The notes below the pieces were generated by a model. It ran no database searches, was not told the DNA's origin, and worked only from the letters and a program-made list of their open reading frames with translations. Shown here in pieces: positions 1 to 9,523 of a stretch of DNA of 60,708 bases. The position numbers were made by a program, and so were the translations under genes. This DNA is from Corynebacterium sp. (lineage in GTDB: Bacteria; Actinomycetota; Actinomycetes; Mycobacteriales; Mycobacteriaceae), in NCBI RefSeq assembly GCF_022712195.1, contig NZ_JALAGY010000065.1:1-60708 (forward strand), written 5' to 3'. Each line of letters opens with the position of its first letter. Positions within the stretch are counted from its first letter, which is position 1.

Positions 1-43
1 CCCCACGCAGCCGGCGGCTGTCCCCCTCCGCGGCACGCCCCTC

Positions 44-457
44 CTAGGCGGGGAAACGGGGGTTCAGCAGCCCCGAGCCCACGGGAACGTCGGCGGGGTC
101 AGTGCTCAGGGTGACCTGCTCGTTGGCGTCGTCGACGAAGACGACGCGGGGGTTGTAGTCCTTGAGCTCCTCGGAGCTGTACTGCCCGTAGGCGATGATG
201 ATCACCATGTCGCCGGGGTGGACCAGATGTGCGGCGGCGCCGTTGATCGAGATCATGCCGGACCCGCGTTCGCCGGTGATGGCGTACGTGGTCAGGCGGG
301 CGCCGTTGTCGATGTCGACGATGTCGATCTGCTCGCCCTCGAGCAGGTCGGCGGACTCCATCAGGTCGGCGTCGATGGTGCAGGAGCCGACGTAGTGCAG
401 GTCGGCCTGGGTGACGGTCGCCCGATGGATCTTGGACTTCATCATGGTGCGGATCAC
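44..457 (-). CDS. panD: Aspartate 1-decarboxylase, PanD proenzyme
   Basis: Makes beta-alanine from L-aspartate for pantothenate synthesis in the cytoplasm. The 137-residue length is normal for the family. The self-cleavage site is visible as Gly24-Ser25 in YVGSCTID; Ser25 would become the pyruvoyl cofactor. The conserved INGAAAHL segment follows near residue 70. The start [14 protein letters not shown] gives the usual N-terminus. It lies 10 bp downstream of panC and is the last gene of a pantothenate operon. Cys rather than Thr or Val at position 26 is a mild variation. Identification is secure. Confidence 0.96.
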   Translation of the reverse strand: MIRTMMKSKIHRATVTQADLHYVGSCTIDADLMESADLLEGEQIDIVDIDNGARLTTYAITGERGSGMISINGAAAHLVHPGDMVIIIAYGQYSSEELKDYNPRVVFVDDANEQVTLSTDPADVPVGSGLLNPRFPA

Positions 458-467
458 GACAGAAACC

Positions 468-1394
468 CTACTCTCTCCCCGACGCGGGCGTCAGGTCTTC
501 GGAGTTCTCCTCCTGCTCACCGATGTTGCGGAACCCGATCCCCAGCGGCACGCCGACGTTGTCGATCAGCCGCGTGGAACCGACCCTGGCGGCGACGAGC
601 AGCCGGGCGTCCCCCTTCTCCGGGGCCTCCCCGAGGTCGAGTCCCCGCAGTTCGAGGTAGTCGACCTCCACGTCCGGCACGGTGTCCAGCACCTGCCGGG
701 CGGTGTCCAGGACGGCCTCAGCCCCGTCCTCCGCCACATGGGCGCCGGCGAGCAGCGCCGCCGACAGGGACAGCGCGGCGCTACGCTCCTCCCCGGAGAG
801 GTAGATGTTGCGGGAGGACTTGGCCAGCCCGTCTGCTTCGCGCACCACCGGCACCCCGTGGACCTGCACGCCGAGGTTCAGGTCGGTGACCATCTGCTGG
901 ATCAGGACCAGCTGCTGGTAGTCCTTCTCACCGAAGAAGGCGTGCGAGCAGTTGGTGATGTGGAAGAGCTTCGAGACCACGGTGAGCACCCCGGCGAAGT
1001 GGGTGGGCCGCTGCTCGCCCTCCAGGACGGCACCCGCCGGCCCGGGGAGCACCGTGGTGCGCGGGCCGTTGGGGTACATCTCCCGGGGGCTCGGGGCGAA
1101 CACCGCGTCCACACCGACGGCGGCGAGCTTCTCCACGTCGGAATCCAGTGTCCGCGGGTACGCGTCGAGGTCCTCACCTTCGGCGAACTGCAGCGGGTTG
1201 ACGAAGACGGACACCACCACCAGCGCCCGCGGCAGCTGCTGGGCGGCGCGGACGAGCGCCAGGTGCCCCTCGTGCAGCGCCCCCATGGTGGGCACCAGGA
1301 CGACGGGGCGCCCGGCCTTGCGCATGGCACGGGTGAGCTCACCGATGCTGTCGATGTCGGTGTAGACGGTGGCCTGACCCGGGGTGAAACTCAC
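468..1394 (-). CDS. panC: Pantothenate synthetase (pantoate--beta-alanine ligase)
   Basis: Joins pantoate and beta-alanine with ATP to give pantothenate. The nucleotide-binding motif [10 protein letters not shown] is at residues 35-44 and a KSSRN motif, the KMSKS equivalent, follows further on. The frame is open further upstream, but I chose the GTG at 1394 because AGGAGA sits just before it (about 1401-1406) and the protein then begins shortly before the conserved region, giving 308 residues. A Glu/Asp-rich C-terminal tail extends slightly past the usual end. It is immediately upstream of panD, so both steps of the ligase branch are co-transcribed. Confidence 0.95.
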   Translation of the reverse strand: MSFTPGQATVYTDIDSIGELTRAMRKAGRPVVLVPTMGALHEGHLALVRAAQQLPRALVVVSVFVNPLQFAEGEDLDAYPRTLDSDVEKLAAVGVDAVFAPSPREMYPNGPRTTVLPGPAGAVLEGEQRPTHFAGVLTVVSKLFHITNCSHAFFGEKDYQQLVLIQQMVTDLNLGVQVHGVPVVREADGLAKSSRNIYLSGEERSAALSLSAALLAGAHVAEDGAEAVLDTARQVLDTVPDVEVDYLELRGLDLGEAPEKGDARLLVAARVGSTRLIDNVGVPLGIGFRNIGEQEENSEDLTPASGRE

Positions 1395-1484
1395 CGGTGA
1401 TTCTCCTGACAGGTGTGGCGGCTGTGATGACACAGGAAACTGGACGCTAAGACACGATAGTCGCCCGACCCCGCCGAACCCCAC

Positions 1485-2390
1485 TCAGGCCTGGTTCAGG
1501 GCCTGCTCCACGTTCAGCGACCCCGCCGCCCGTGCCGTGCGTTCGGCACCCTGCCGGTAGGACGACGCCAGGTCCGACTCCCTGCCCGCCGGTGAGCCGA
1601 CCCCCCGCAGCGCGTCGAGGTGACGCAGCACGGTGGTGGCGTCGTCCCTGGCGGTGGGGCCGGTGAGCGCGGCCATCCGGCTGTCCAGCGCGCCCTCCAC
1701 CGCCGCGGGCAGGATCCGGCGCAGCAGCAACGACGAGCGGGGGTCCTCGGCCCCGTCGCCGAGGACGTGGTCGAGCATGCGCAGGGACTCCACCACCTGC
1801 GTGACCAGGTGGTTCGCCCCGTGCGCCATCGCGGCGTGGTAGACGGTGCGCCGGTCCTCGGCGACGGGGACGGGCACCCCGCCCATCGTCGACACCAGCA
1901 GCTCCGCCACGGCCGTCCCGGTCTCCGAGTCGGTGGTGACACCCCAGGCACAGCCCAGGAGGTTGTCCGCGTCCTCCGGCCCGCCCCGGAAGGTCATCGC
2001 CGGGTGGAGGGCGAGCGGCAGCGCGCCGGTGTCGGTGACCGGCTGCAGCACCGCACACCCCAGCGCGCCCGCGGTGTGTGCCACGATCTGCCCTGCGCGC
2101 ACCACCTCCGCCACGTCGAGCACCACGTCCGGCAGCTGCGGGTCGGGGACGGCGAGGACGACGAGTGCCGCCTGGGCGACCTCACCGACGCCCGACCCGT
2201 CGAAGACGGTAACCCCGGGCAGCCGCGTACGTACCCGCTCCCGGGCCCGTTCGGAGCGGGCCACCACACCGTGGATGTGGTGCCCCGCCCGCAGCAGGCT
2301 CTCGGCGACCGCGGTCCCGACCGCCCCGGCGGAAATGACGCCGACCGACAGGCGTGGTTCCTGTCGGTCGGCGGGTGTCGTGTCAGTCAC
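1485..2390 (-). CDS. Rossmann-fold DUF2520 protein, candidate PanG-type ketopantoate reductase
   Basis: A 301-residue protein with an N-terminal dinucleotide-binding fold (GVISAGAVGTAVAES, residues 17-31) and a C-terminal helical DUF2520 region with YHAAMAHGANHLVT. This architecture matches proteins related to PanG, an alternative ketopantoate reductase described in Francisella. Being first in an operon with panC and panD fits reduction of ketopantoate to pantoate. That role is inferred from context and family. The GTG start at 2390 follows a -10 box TAGACT by 7 nt, so the mRNA is probably leaderless. A 90-bp gap separates it from panC. Confidence 0.85.
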   Translation of the reverse strand: MTDTTPADRQEPRLSVGVISAGAVGTAVAESLLRAGHHIHGVVARSERARERVRTRLPGVTVFDGSGVGEVAQAALVVLAVPDPQLPDVVLDVAEVVRAGQIVAHTAGALGCAVLQPVTDTGALPLALHPAMTFRGGPEDADNLLGCAWGVTTDSETGTAVAELLVSTMGGVPVPVAEDRRTVYHAAMAHGANHLVTQVVESLRMLDHVLGDGAEDPRSSLLLRRILPAAVEGALDSRMAALTGPTARDDATTVLRHLDALRGVGSPAGRESDLASSYRQGAERTARAAGSLNVEQALNQA

Positions 2391-2403
2391 GGCGAGAAGT
2401 CTA
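2391..2403 (-). promoter_or_regulatory. Leaderless -10 box of the panG-like-panC-panD operon
   Basis: TAGACT (2398-2403, read on the minus strand) lies 7 nt before the GTG at 2390, with no Shine-Dalgarno sequence between. Transcription would start at or next to the start codon. Confidence 0.6.
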
Positions 2404-2411
2404 CCTGTGGA

Positions 2412-3536
2412 CTACCGGGCGTTCTTCTTCATCTGGGCCATCAGCTCGGCGACGGTGACGCCCTTGTCGCTCTCGTCGGCGCGGCGGCGGCCGTGCGGCT
2501 CGTTCTCCTCCGCCCGACGGCGCCGGCCCGGAGCGGGCTCGGCGGCCTGCTCCGGCTCAGCCGCCGGCCGGGGTGCGGGCGTCGGCTCGCTTGCCGGCGT
2601 CGGCTCGGCCGGCTTCTCCTGCGTGGACCACCGCGGGCTGACGTTCTCCGCCGACGGTGCAGCCGGGGTCTCAGGGGACTCCGTCGCGGCGTGGGTCGCC
2701 TTGTCCGACTCAGCGTGGGTCGCGGTGTCAGGCGCGGTGTCCGTCGCGGCCTCCGGCGTGTCCATCGAGCGGGTGTCGACGACCATCGGGATCTGCGTGG
2801 TGTCCTCACTGTCCGCACCCGACCACCGCACGGCGGCGAAGCTTCCCGTGGAGAATCCGCCACGGCGTCCACCCGAACGGGTCTGCCCCGGCTTCTCGCC
2901 GCCGGCGACACTTCCGGTGGCCCCGGCGGCCCCCGGGACGTCCTTGCCTGTCGCGCCTGTCGCGCCTGTCGCGCCTGTGGCCGGTGTCTCGGACGCTCCC
3001 GCCTGCCCGCCCGCGCGGGAGACGTTGCGCTCCAGTTCGATGATCCGCTCGGCGCGTGCCTTCAGCGACACCTGCTCGTTGTTCCAGTCACCGCCGGAGA
3101 GGTCGGAGAGCTGCTCACGCATCGCCTCGAGTTCCTTGCGGATCGCGTCGAGCGTCTTGTCGTGCTCTCCGCCGAGCCGGCTGCGGAAGTCGTTCTCCAG
3201 CTGCACCTCGCGACGCTGCGCCTCCGACCGTTCGCGCTCGATCTCCGCCCGGTGGCGGCGCTCCAACTCCTGACGGCGGCTGCGCTCCTCCCCGATCACC
3301 CCGGAATAGCGCGACACCAGGATCGCGCCGAAGAAGGCGGCCCACAGGGAGGTGATGACCGCGACATTCAGCCACATCTCCGAGTCGACGAAGAACATGA
3401 TGATTGTCGCGACCAGTGCAAGGACGAACACCAGGTACATCAGCAGCTTCATGCCGTTACCGGGCGTGGAGGAACCGCTCCGGCTCGACGGATCAGGAAG
3501 CCGGTGCGAATCGTCGGGCGAATACGCGGAACTCAT
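2412..3536 (-). CDS. DUF6779-type membrane protein with coiled coil and low-complexity tail
   Basis: A 374-residue protein of unknown function. Two hydrophobic segments (about residues 29-49 and 55-76) are followed by a charged helical stretch rich in Arg/Glu (about 80-150) that looks like a coiled coil. A Gly-Ala-Thr repeat (four GAT units near residue 193) and a long Pro/Ala/Glu/Thr tail follow, ending in a conserved-looking VAELMAQMKKNAR. This layout matches DUF6779 proteins found beside the folate genes of corynebacteria. Its ATG overlaps the stop of the DUF3180 gene (ATGA), so it is translationally coupled and is the last gene of the fol operon. Confidence 0.8.
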   Translation of the reverse strand: MSSAYSPDDSHRLPDPSSRSGSSTPGNGMKLLMYLVFVLALVATIIMFFVDSEMWLNVAVITSLWAAFFGAILVSRYSGVIGEERSRRQELERRHRAEIERERSEAQRREVQLENDFRSRLGGEHDKTLDAIRKELEAMREQLSDLSGGDWNNEQVSLKARAERIIELERNVSRAGGQAGASETPATGATGATGATGKDVPGAAGATGSVAGGEKPGQTRSGGRRGGFSTGSFAAVRWSGADSEDTTQIPMVVDTRSMDTPEAATDTAPDTATHAESDKATHAATESPETPAAPSAENVSPRWSTQEKPAEPTPASEPTPAPRPAAEPEQAAEPAPGRRRRAEENEPHGRRRADESDKGVTVAELMAQMKKNAR

Positions 3537-4024
3537 GGCGTCAAGAATACATCTCCGCGTCGCTCATCACCGTCGGCATCGCCGGGAGGAACGAGACAAC
3601 TTCGTTCCAGCAGGACACCGGCCACCGCCATCGCCGTCGCGGCCAGCAGGGACGCCACCGCCCCCGGCGTGTCCTGCTGGGCGGCGAGCAACTCGCCGTG
3701 CCGCAGGAGGACGTAGACGGTCACCCCACCGTAGAACCCGCCCAGCACCGAACCGATCCACCCCGCGGCCTTGCCGAACACCGCGCACCGGGAGACGAAC
3801 ACCGGCGACATCTGGGACCGGTCCTGCCCCACCTCCCCCGCCGCGATCCGGCGACGCACCGTCACCGCCAGGGCCCCCGCCACGACCGCGAAGATCCACA
3901 ACGCCGTCGACCCGCTGACCCTCATCGGCGGAAAGCTGCCGTAGAAGACCCACACACCGGCGAAGGACACGATTCCCGCGGCCACCGCCGAGGCGACGAG
4001 CAGCCCGACACTGGTCTGGTTCAT
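3533..4024 (-). CDS. DUF3180 family membrane protein
   Basis: A 163-residue membrane protein with four predicted hydrophobic segments. These are at the N-terminus, around the VSGSTALWIFAVVAGALAV stretch, around AGWIGSVLGGFYGGVTVYVLL, and near the end. DUF3180 proteins are regularly encoded next to folK in actinobacteria; their role is unknown. I start it at the ATG at 4024 because MNQTSVGLLVASAV is the expected N-terminus and the codon overlaps the folK stop (ATGA). An upstream in-frame extension is GC-rich, lacks family character and lies inside folK. Confidence 0.85.
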   Translation of the reverse strand: MNQTSVGLLVASAVAAGIVSFAGVWVFYGSFPPMRVSGSTALWIFAVVAGALAVTVRRRIAAGEVGQDRSQMSPVFVSRCAVFGKAAGWIGSVLGGFYGGVTVYVLLRHGELLAAQQDTPGAVASLLAATAMAVAGVLLERSCLVPPGDADGDERRGDVFLTP

Positions 4025-4566
4025 GGGGCCCATCGTACGTCGGGCAACGCCCGGATTCCCTCGTCCGGCCCCCCGCACGCGGCCAGCCACTCACGCACGG
4101 GACGCCCGTCCAGGGTCGCCTCCGGGTCCGCGTCGAGCCAGGGCACCAGGACGAAGGGCCGCCGGTGCGCCCACGGGTGCGGCAGGACGAGCTCCTCGCC
4201 CCACCGACCGTCGCTGCGCACCCCGGCGTAGTCGATGACGTCGATGTCCAGGGTCCGCGGCCCCCAGTGCCGGTCACGGACCCGCCGGGCCTCCTGCTCG
4301 AGGTCCTGGCAGCGGTGCAGCAGGGCCAGCGGGTCCAGGGTGGTACGCACCGTGAGCACGCAGTTGCGGAACTCGTCCTGGTCGGTCACGCCCCACGGCG
4401 GTGTGGCGAACATCGCGCTGGCGGCGACGGGAGTCACGCCGTCGACATCGGACAGGGCACGGGCGGCACGCCGGATCTGGTCCTCCGGACCCGACAACTC
4501 CCCCGGCATGTTCGAGCCGAACGCCAGGACGGCCGGGAGACCGTTCCCGCTCATGTCCCCGCTCAT
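4021..4566 (-). CDS. folK: 2-amino-4-hydroxy-6-hydroxymethyldihydropteridine pyrophosphokinase (HPPK)
   Basis: Transfers pyrophosphate from ATP to 6-hydroxymethyl-dihydropterin, the step before dihydropteroate synthase. LAFGSNMPG near the N-terminus and the signature RDRHWGPRTLDIDVID are both present, as is the closing LPHPWAHRRPFVLVPW segment. The ATG at 4566 overlaps the folB stop (ATGA), giving 181 residues; a second in-frame ATG at 4554 is possible. The frame is open upstream but that part is antisense-type Arg/Pro-rich sequence within folB. It is coupled to folB and DUF3180. Confidence 0.95.
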   Translation of the reverse strand: MSGDMSGNGLPAVLAFGSNMPGELSGPEDQIRRAARALSDVDGVTPVAASAMFATPPWGVTDQDEFRNCVLTVRTTLDPLALLHRCQDLEQEARRVRDRHWGPRTLDIDVIDYAGVRSDGRWGEELVLPHPWAHRRPFVLVPWLDADPEATLDGRPVREWLAACGGPDEGIRALPDVRWAP

Positions 4567-4943
4567 GTACGGGACCCCGGGGTCTTGCGCGAGCGGCGGG
4601 CGACGACGCGCACGTCGGAGAACGGGTGGTGGATCGGGGCGTCCGGCTTGTGCACGGTGACCTCGACGGCCAGGACCCCCTCGACGTCGTTGACGGCGTC
4701 GGCGATCGAGGCGGAGACGGTCTCGATCAGGTCCATGCTCGGCCCGGAGACGATGCCCACCGCGATGTCGGCGAGGTCCACGTAGGAGATCGTGCGGCTG
4801 ATGTCGTCGTCGGCGACGGCGTCGGTGAAGTCGGTCCACACCACCAGGTCGACGATGAACTTCTGCCCCTGCTCTTTCTCGAAGTCGTAGACCCCGTGGT
4901 AGCCGTAGGCCTCCAGGCCGGTCAGTTCGATGCGGTCAGCCAC
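4563..4943 (-). CDS. folB: Dihydroneopterin aldolase
   Basis: Cleaves dihydroneopterin to 6-hydroxymethyl-dihydropterin and glycolaldehyde. The family start DRIELTGLEAYGYHGVYDFEKEQGQ is at residues 3-27, with the active-site region ISYVDLADI and the C-terminal VTVHKPDAPI following. The 126-residue length is typical. I chose the GTG at 4943 because GGAGGG lies 6 nt upstream; the gene then overlaps the folP end by 8 bp. Order folE-folP-folB-folK matches the usual actinobacterial operon. Confidence 0.95.
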   Translation of the reverse strand: MADRIELTGLEAYGYHGVYDFEKEQGQKFIVDLVVWTDFTDAVADDDISRTISYVDLADIAVGIVSGPSMDLIETVSASIADAVNDVEGVLAVEVTVHKPDAPIHHPFSDVRVVARRSRKTPGSRT

Positions 4944-5859
4944 GGCGGGCCCTCCATCCTTCAGGTAGTGCCGGGCCGCGGCCGGTGGCCACGGCGTGTG
5001 CGACGTCGACGGCGGCGCGGTTCGCGGCGACGTCGTGGACACGGACCGCCCAGGCCCCGGACGCCGCGGCCAGGGCACTCACCGCCGCCGTCGCGTCGTC
5101 CGCCGACGCCGGTGTGCCCGGCGCCCCGTCCGGACCGGGGCGGAGCGCCGTGAGGAAGCGCTTCCGGCTGGCACCGATGAGCACACGGTAGCCCAGCGAC
5201 ATGTAGGAGCGCATACCCGACAGCAGCGCCCAGTTGTCGTCGGCGTCCTTGGCGAAGCCGAGACCCGGGTCCAGGATGATCCGGCCGGCGTCGACACCGG
5301 CGCGCTCCGCGCGGGCGGCGAGGGTGGACAGCACCCCGCGGACGTCGGCGACCACGTCCCCGCCGTGGTCGGCCCGGCCCGCGGCGGACTCGAAACGTTC
5401 CGCCCGCCAGTGCATCAGGCAGTAGTCGGCCGGTGAGTCGGCGACGGTGCGGTACATCCGCTCGTCGGCGAGCCCCCCGGAGACGTCATTGACGATGTCG
5501 GCCCCGGCCTCCACGGCGGCCGCCGCGGTCGAGGCACGCATGGTGTCGACGCTGGTGGTGATCCCTTCCTCGTGCAGGGCCCGGATCACCGGGACGACGC
5601 GTCGCACCTCGAGGTCGGCCGGGACGCGGGTGGCGCCGGGCCGGGTGGACTCCCCGCCGACGTCGATGATGTCGGCACCGGCGGCGACCATGGCCCGGGC
5701 GTGGTCGAGGGCCCGCCCGGTGGTCGTCCACTCGCCGCCGTCGGAGAAGGAGTCCTCGGTGACGTTGAGGATCCCCATCACCGCGGTGCGGGTCGGGGAC
5801 GGTGCCGGGGCGCCGGGTGCCGGGTGCGCGCCCGGTGACGTGGGCGATGTGGCTGACAT
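4936..5859 (-). CDS. folP: Dihydropteroate synthase
   Basis: Condenses 6-hydroxymethyl-dihydropterin pyrophosphate with p-aminobenzoate; the target family of sulfonamides. Motifs are GILNVTEDSFSDGG (29-42), ADIIDVGGESTRPGA, NDVSGG and DPGLGFAKDADDNW, ending with the conserved VRVHDV. From the ATG at 5859 it has 307 residues. About 25 N-terminal residues rich in Pro/Ala/Ser precede the conserved part, so a later start cannot be excluded. It lies 26 bp downstream of folE. Confidence 0.95.
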   Translation of the reverse strand: MSATSPTSPGAHPAPGAPAPSPTRTAVMGILNVTEDSFSDGGEWTTTGRALDHARAMVAAGADIIDVGGESTRPGATRVPADLEVRRVVPVIRALHEEGITTSVDTMRASTAAAAVEAGADIVNDVSGGLADERMYRTVADSPADYCLMHWRAERFESAAGRADHGGDVVADVRGVLSTLAARAERAGVDAGRIILDPGLGFAKDADDNWALLSGMRSYMSLGYRVLIGASRKRFLTALRPGPDGAPGTPASADDATAAVSALAAASGAWAVRVHDVAANRAAVDVAHAVATGRGPALPEGWRARRG

Positions 5860-5885
5860 GGTGGAGGGGCCGTCCTGCCTGTGGT

Positions 5886-6512
5886 TCAGTGGCCGCGGAT
5901 CAGGCTGAGCGCCTCGGCACGCGACCGGGCGTCCGTACGGAACCCGCCGCGGACCGCCGAGGTCACGGTGGAGGCGCCGGGCTTGCGGATTCCGCGCATC
6001 GCCATGCACAGGTGCTCGGCCTCGATGACGACGATCACGGCGTGCGCCTCCAGTCGCTCCTCGACGGCATCGGCGATCTGACGGGTCAGACGCTCCTGGA
6101 CCTGAGGACGTTTAGCGTAGCCGTCGGCCAGGCGGGCCAGTTTCGACAGGCCGGTGACCGTCCCCGAGTCCCCCGGGATGTACCCGATGTGGGCGTGCCC
6201 GTAGAAAGGCACCAGGTGGTGCTCACAGGTGGAGTAGACGGGGATGTCCTTCACCAGGACCAGTTCACGGTGGTCCTCGTTGAAGGTCTTCGACAGCACC
6301 TCCGCCGGGTCCTCGTAGAGGCCGCCGAAGGACTCGCGGTAGGCGCGGGCGACCCGTGCCGGGGTCTCCTGCAGCCCCTCCCGGTCGGGGTCCTCGCCCA
6401 CGGCGAGCAGGAGCTCACGCACCGCGGCCTCGGCACGGGCCTGGTCGAAGACGGGGCCGGTCCCCGGGCCATTCTCCGGGTGGTTGTCGCTGTCGGTCAC
6501 GGAGTCGGTCAC
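5886..6512 (-). CDS. folE: GTP cyclohydrolase I
   Basis: Converts GTP to dihydroneopterin triphosphate, the entry step of folate synthesis. The zinc/active-site motif CEHH is at residues 96-99, and [11 protein letters not shown] carries the second conserved Cys. The C-terminal TSAVRGGF is typical. The protein is 208 residues from a GTG at 6512. No clear ribosome binding site is seen; the gene begins 9 bp after the ftsH stop, so translation may be coupled to ftsH. Confidence 0.95.
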   Translation of the reverse strand: MTDSVTDSDNHPENGPGTGPVFDQARAEAAVRELLLAVGEDPDREGLQETPARVARAYRESFGGLYEDPAEVLSKTFNEDHRELVLVKDIPVYSTCEHHLVPFYGHAHIGYIPGDSGTVTGLSKLARLADGYAKRPQVQERLTRQIADAVEERLEAHAVIVVIEAEHLCMAMRGIRKPGASTVTSAVRGGFRTDARSRAEALSLIRGH

Positions 6513-6521
6513 GGTGTCAGT

Positions 6522-8906
6522 TCAGTCTTTCTCGTCGGTGTCGTCACGACGGTGGTGGCGGCCGCCGTCGTTCTGGGCCCTCAGGTTACGCGTCGGTGCG
6601 TCGTCACTCGTCCACGGGTTGTCCGGTTGCTCACTCTCCGGCAGCCGGAAACCGCGCAACGGCTGGTCGCCGGTGTCGTCCGAGGAACCGGTACCGGCAG
6701 TGACCCCGTCGGCCCCGTTGCCCCCGTAGCTGCGTTCGCCCGGGTGACGGTCCGGGCCCTCCGGGTTCACCCGGTCCTGACCGCCCCACAGGTGGTCGTG
6801 GTGGGACTGGCCGCTCCACCGGCCGGGGGCCGGCTGCCCCGTCACCTGGCTCCCGTCCCCGCCGCCGTCACCGGCCTGCTTCTGCCCGAGGTCCTCGGCC
6901 TGCTGGCGACGACGACGTTCGATACGCGCCTTACGGGCCTGCGAGAAGAAGTCGTTGCGGGGAGGAAGCTCCTCGCCCCGCTCACGGGCCATCTCGGTCG
7001 GCGTCTTCACCGGCTCCCGGAAGTCCCTCGGGTAGTCGAGGTCCTGGTTCGGGAAGATGTCGTTGACCTCCACCGGCTCCATGTCCTCGAAGATCGCCTC
7101 CAGGTCAGGACGACGCAACGTCTCCTTCTCCAGCAGCTTCTCGGCCAGCCGGTCCAGGTAGTCACGGTTGTCCCGCAGGATGCGGTAGGCCACCCCGTGC
7201 GCCTTCTCGATGAGCATGCGGACCTGCTCGTCGATCGTCGCCGCCACGGCAGGCGAGTACTCCAGGGCACCCTGCCCGCCCCGCCCGACGAAGGGGTCGC
7301 CCTGCTCCTCGCCGTACTTCACCGCACCGAGGTCCGGGCTCATGCCGTACTCGGTCACCATGGAGCGGGCGATCTTCGTCGCCTGCTCGATGTCGGCGGA
7401 CGCACCGGTGGTCGGCGCACCGAAGACCAGTTCCTCGGCGGACCGTCCACCCATGGCGAACACCAGGCGGGCGAAGAGCTCCGAGCGGTTGTACATGCCC
7501 TTGTCGTCCTCCGGCACCGCCATCGCGTGGCCACCGGTCCGGCCGCGGGCGAGGATGGTCACCTTGTACACCCGCTCGATGTCCTTGATGCCCCAGGCCG
7601 CCAGCGTGTGGCCGCCCTCGTGGTAGGCGGTGACCTTCTTCTCGTGCTCGGAGATGATCTTGGTGCTGCGGCGCGGCCCGCCGATGACACGGTCGGTCGC
7701 CTCCTCCAGGGCGTCGCCGGTGATGACGTTGCCGTCCACGCGCGCGGTCAGCAGCGCCGCCTCGTTCAGCACGTTGGCCAGGTCGGCACCCGACATCCCG
7801 ACGGTGCGCTTCGCCAGGGACTTCAGGTCCACGTCCGGCGCCAGGGGCTTGCCCTCGGAGTGCACGCGCAGGATCTGCTCACGTCCGGCGATGTCCGGGT
7901 TGGTGACCGGGATCTGCCGGTCGAAACGTCCCGGACGCAGCAGCGCCGGGTCGAGGATGTCCGGCCGGTTCGTCGCGGCCATCAGGATCACGTTCTCCCG
8001 GTCGCTGAAACCGTCCATCTCCACCAGCAGCTGGTTGAGGGTCTGCTCACGCTCGTCGTGCCCGCCGCCCATGCCGGCGCCACGCTGACGGCCCACCGCG
8101 TCGATCTCGTCGACGAAGATGATGCAGGGGCTGTTCTCCTTGGCTGTCTTGAACAGGTCACGCACCCGGGAGGCGCCCACACCGACGAACATCTCCACGA
8201 AGTCCGAGCCGGAGATCGTGTAGAAAGGCACACCGGCCTCACCGGCGACCGCGCGGGCGAGCAACGTCTTACCCGTGCCGGGCGGTCCGTAGAGCAGCAC
8301 ACCACGGGGGATCTTCGCCCCGAGGTGCTCGTAGCGTTCCGGGTTCTGGAGGAAGTCACGGATCTCGTCGAGCTCCTCGACCGCCTCGTCCGCACCGGCG
8401 ACGTTGTCGAAGGTGGTGTCGGGGTTGTCGACGTTGAGTTCCTTGGCCTTCGACTTTCCGATGTTGAAGGCACCGCCGGGGCCTCCCTGCATCCGGGTGA
8501 GGAAGAACAGCAGCAGGGCACCGATCAGCAGGATCGGCAGCAGCATCACCAGCAGGGAGCCCAGGACGCTGTCCTGGGTGACGTTGGTGGTGTAGCTGTC
8601 CGCGTCCGACGCCTCGACCCGGTCGAAGACGGTGTCGGCGGCGCGCGCGGGGTACTGCGCGGTGACCTGACTGATCCCGTCCTTGCCGTCGACGCTGATC
8701 TCGTCGCGCAGCGTCATCTGCAGCTGCTGCTCACGGTCGTTGATCTGCACCTCGGCGACGTTGTTGTCGTCGAACTGCTTCATGGCCACCGACGTGTCGA
8801 CGTCGTCGTAGCCGCGGGTGGAGTCGGTGAGGACACCGAACGCGTAGATGACGACGAGAACCGCGGCGACGATGGCGGCGATCCTCAGAACCCTCTTCTT
8901 GTTCAT
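6522..8906 (-). CDS. ftsH: ATP-dependent zinc metalloprotease FtsH
   Basis: Membrane-anchored AAA+ protease that degrades misfolded and short-lived membrane proteins. Two transmembrane segments (about residues 6-24 and 110-130) flank an extracytoplasmic domain. The AAA module has Walker A GPPGTGKT, Walker [11 protein letters not shown] and second-region-of-homology residues RPGRFDRQ; the protease zinc site is HEGGH. At 794 residues it is longer than typical (about 650) because of a 150-residue Gly/Asp/Gln/His-rich tail. A TACGCT box lies 9 nt before the ATG (8916-8921), so it may have its own promoter. It is upstream of folE. Confidence 0.97.
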   Translation of the reverse strand: MNKKRVLRIAAIVAAVLVVIYAFGVLTDSTRGYDDVDTSVAMKQFDDNNVAEVQINDREQQLQMTLRDEISVDGKDGISQVTAQYPARAADTVFDRVEASDADSYTTNVTQDSVLGSLLVMLLPILLIGALLLFFLTRMQGGPGGAFNIGKSKAKELNVDNPDTTFDNVAGADEAVEELDEIRDFLQNPERYEHLGAKIPRGVLLYGPPGTGKTLLARAVAGEAGVPFYTISGSDFVEMFVGVGASRVRDLFKTAKENSPCIIFVDEIDAVGRQRGAGMGGGHDEREQTLNQLLVEMDGFSDRENVILMAATNRPDILDPALLRPGRFDRQIPVTNPDIAGREQILRVHSEGKPLAPDVDLKSLAKRTVGMSGADLANVLNEAALLTARVDGNVITGDALEEATDRVIGGPRRSTKIISEHEKKVTAYHEGGHTLAAWGIKDIERVYKVTILARGRTGGHAMAVPEDDKGMYNRSELFARLVFAMGGRSAEELVFGAPTTGASADIEQATKIARSMVTEYGMSPDLGAVKYGEEQGDPFVGRGGQGALEYSPAVAATIDEQVRMLIEKAHGVAYRILRDNRDYLDRLAEKLLEKETLRRPDLEAIFEDMEPVEVNDIFPNQDLDYPRDFREPVKTPTEMARERGEELPPRNDFFSQARKARIERRRRQQAEDLGQKQAGDGGGDGSQVTGQPAPGRWSGQSHHDHLWGGQDRVNPEGPDRHPGERSYGGNGADGVTAGTGSSDDTGDQPLRGFRLPESEQPDNPWTSDDAPTRNLRAQNDGGRHHRRDDTDEKD

Positions 8907-8944
8907 AGTCCCACTAGCGTATCGCAGGACCGGGTGAGCCGTTC

Positions 8945-9523
8945 CTAGCTGTACACGCTGGGACGCAACGTCCCGACCCAGGGCAGGTCACGGTAACGCT
9001 CCGCGTAGTCCAGGCCGTACCCCACGACGAAGTCGCTGGGGATGTCGAACCCGATGTCGGTCGTCTCCACGTGCCGCTGCACCGCCTCGGGCTTCCGCAG
9101 CAGGGTGACCACCTCCAGGCTCTTCGGCCCCCGGCCCTTCAGGTGGTCGACCAGCCAGTGCAGGGTGATCCCGGACTCGATGATGTCCTCCAGGATGATC
9201 ACGTTCCGCCCGGCGATGTCCCGGGTCAGGTCCATGCGGATCTCCACGGTGCCGGAGGACTCCGCGGACTGCCCGTAGGTCGACAGGGCCATGAACTCCA
9301 TCTGGGTGGGGATGTCCATCGCCCGGGCGAAGTCCGCGATGAAGTACGTCGCGCCCTTCAGGACGCACAGCAGGATGGTGTCCTCCTCCTCGTCCCGGTA
9401 GCGGTCGCTGGCCGCCTTCGCCATCTCGGCGATCCGGGCGTGGAGGGTGGCCTCGTCGACGAGAACGCCCTCGACGTCGTCGTGGTAGCAGTTGTCGGGT
9501 ACGTCGGCATTCTTGGCGATCAT
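8945..9523 (-). CDS. hpt: Hypoxanthine (guanine) phosphoribosyltransferase
   Basis: Salvages hypoxanthine and guanine to IMP and GMP using PRPP. The PRPP-binding loop [14 protein letters not shown] is clear, as are the [10 protein letters not shown] loop and the C-terminal [15 protein letters not shown]. It has 192 residues from the ATG at 9523, which overlaps the tilS stop (ATGA); a GTG three bases upstream is an alternative, with AGGAC nearby. The order tilS-hpt-ftsH is widely conserved in Gram-positive bacteria. Confidence 0.95.
   Translation of the reverse strand: MIAKNADVPDNCYHDDVEGVLVDEATLHARIAEMAKAASDRYRDEEEDTILLCVLKGATYFIADFARAMDIPTQMEFMALSTYGQSAESSGTVEIRMDLTRDIAGRNVIILEDIIESGITLHWLVDHLKGRGPKSLEVVTLLRKPEAVQRHVETTDIGFDIPSDFVVGYGLDYAERYRDLPWVGTLRPSVYS

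Noticed and set aside
5802..8948. Long plus-strand open frame opposite folE and ftsH
   Set aside because: Shadow of ftsH codons on the other strand; no domain, no start signal, and ftsH motifs are unambiguous on the minus strand.
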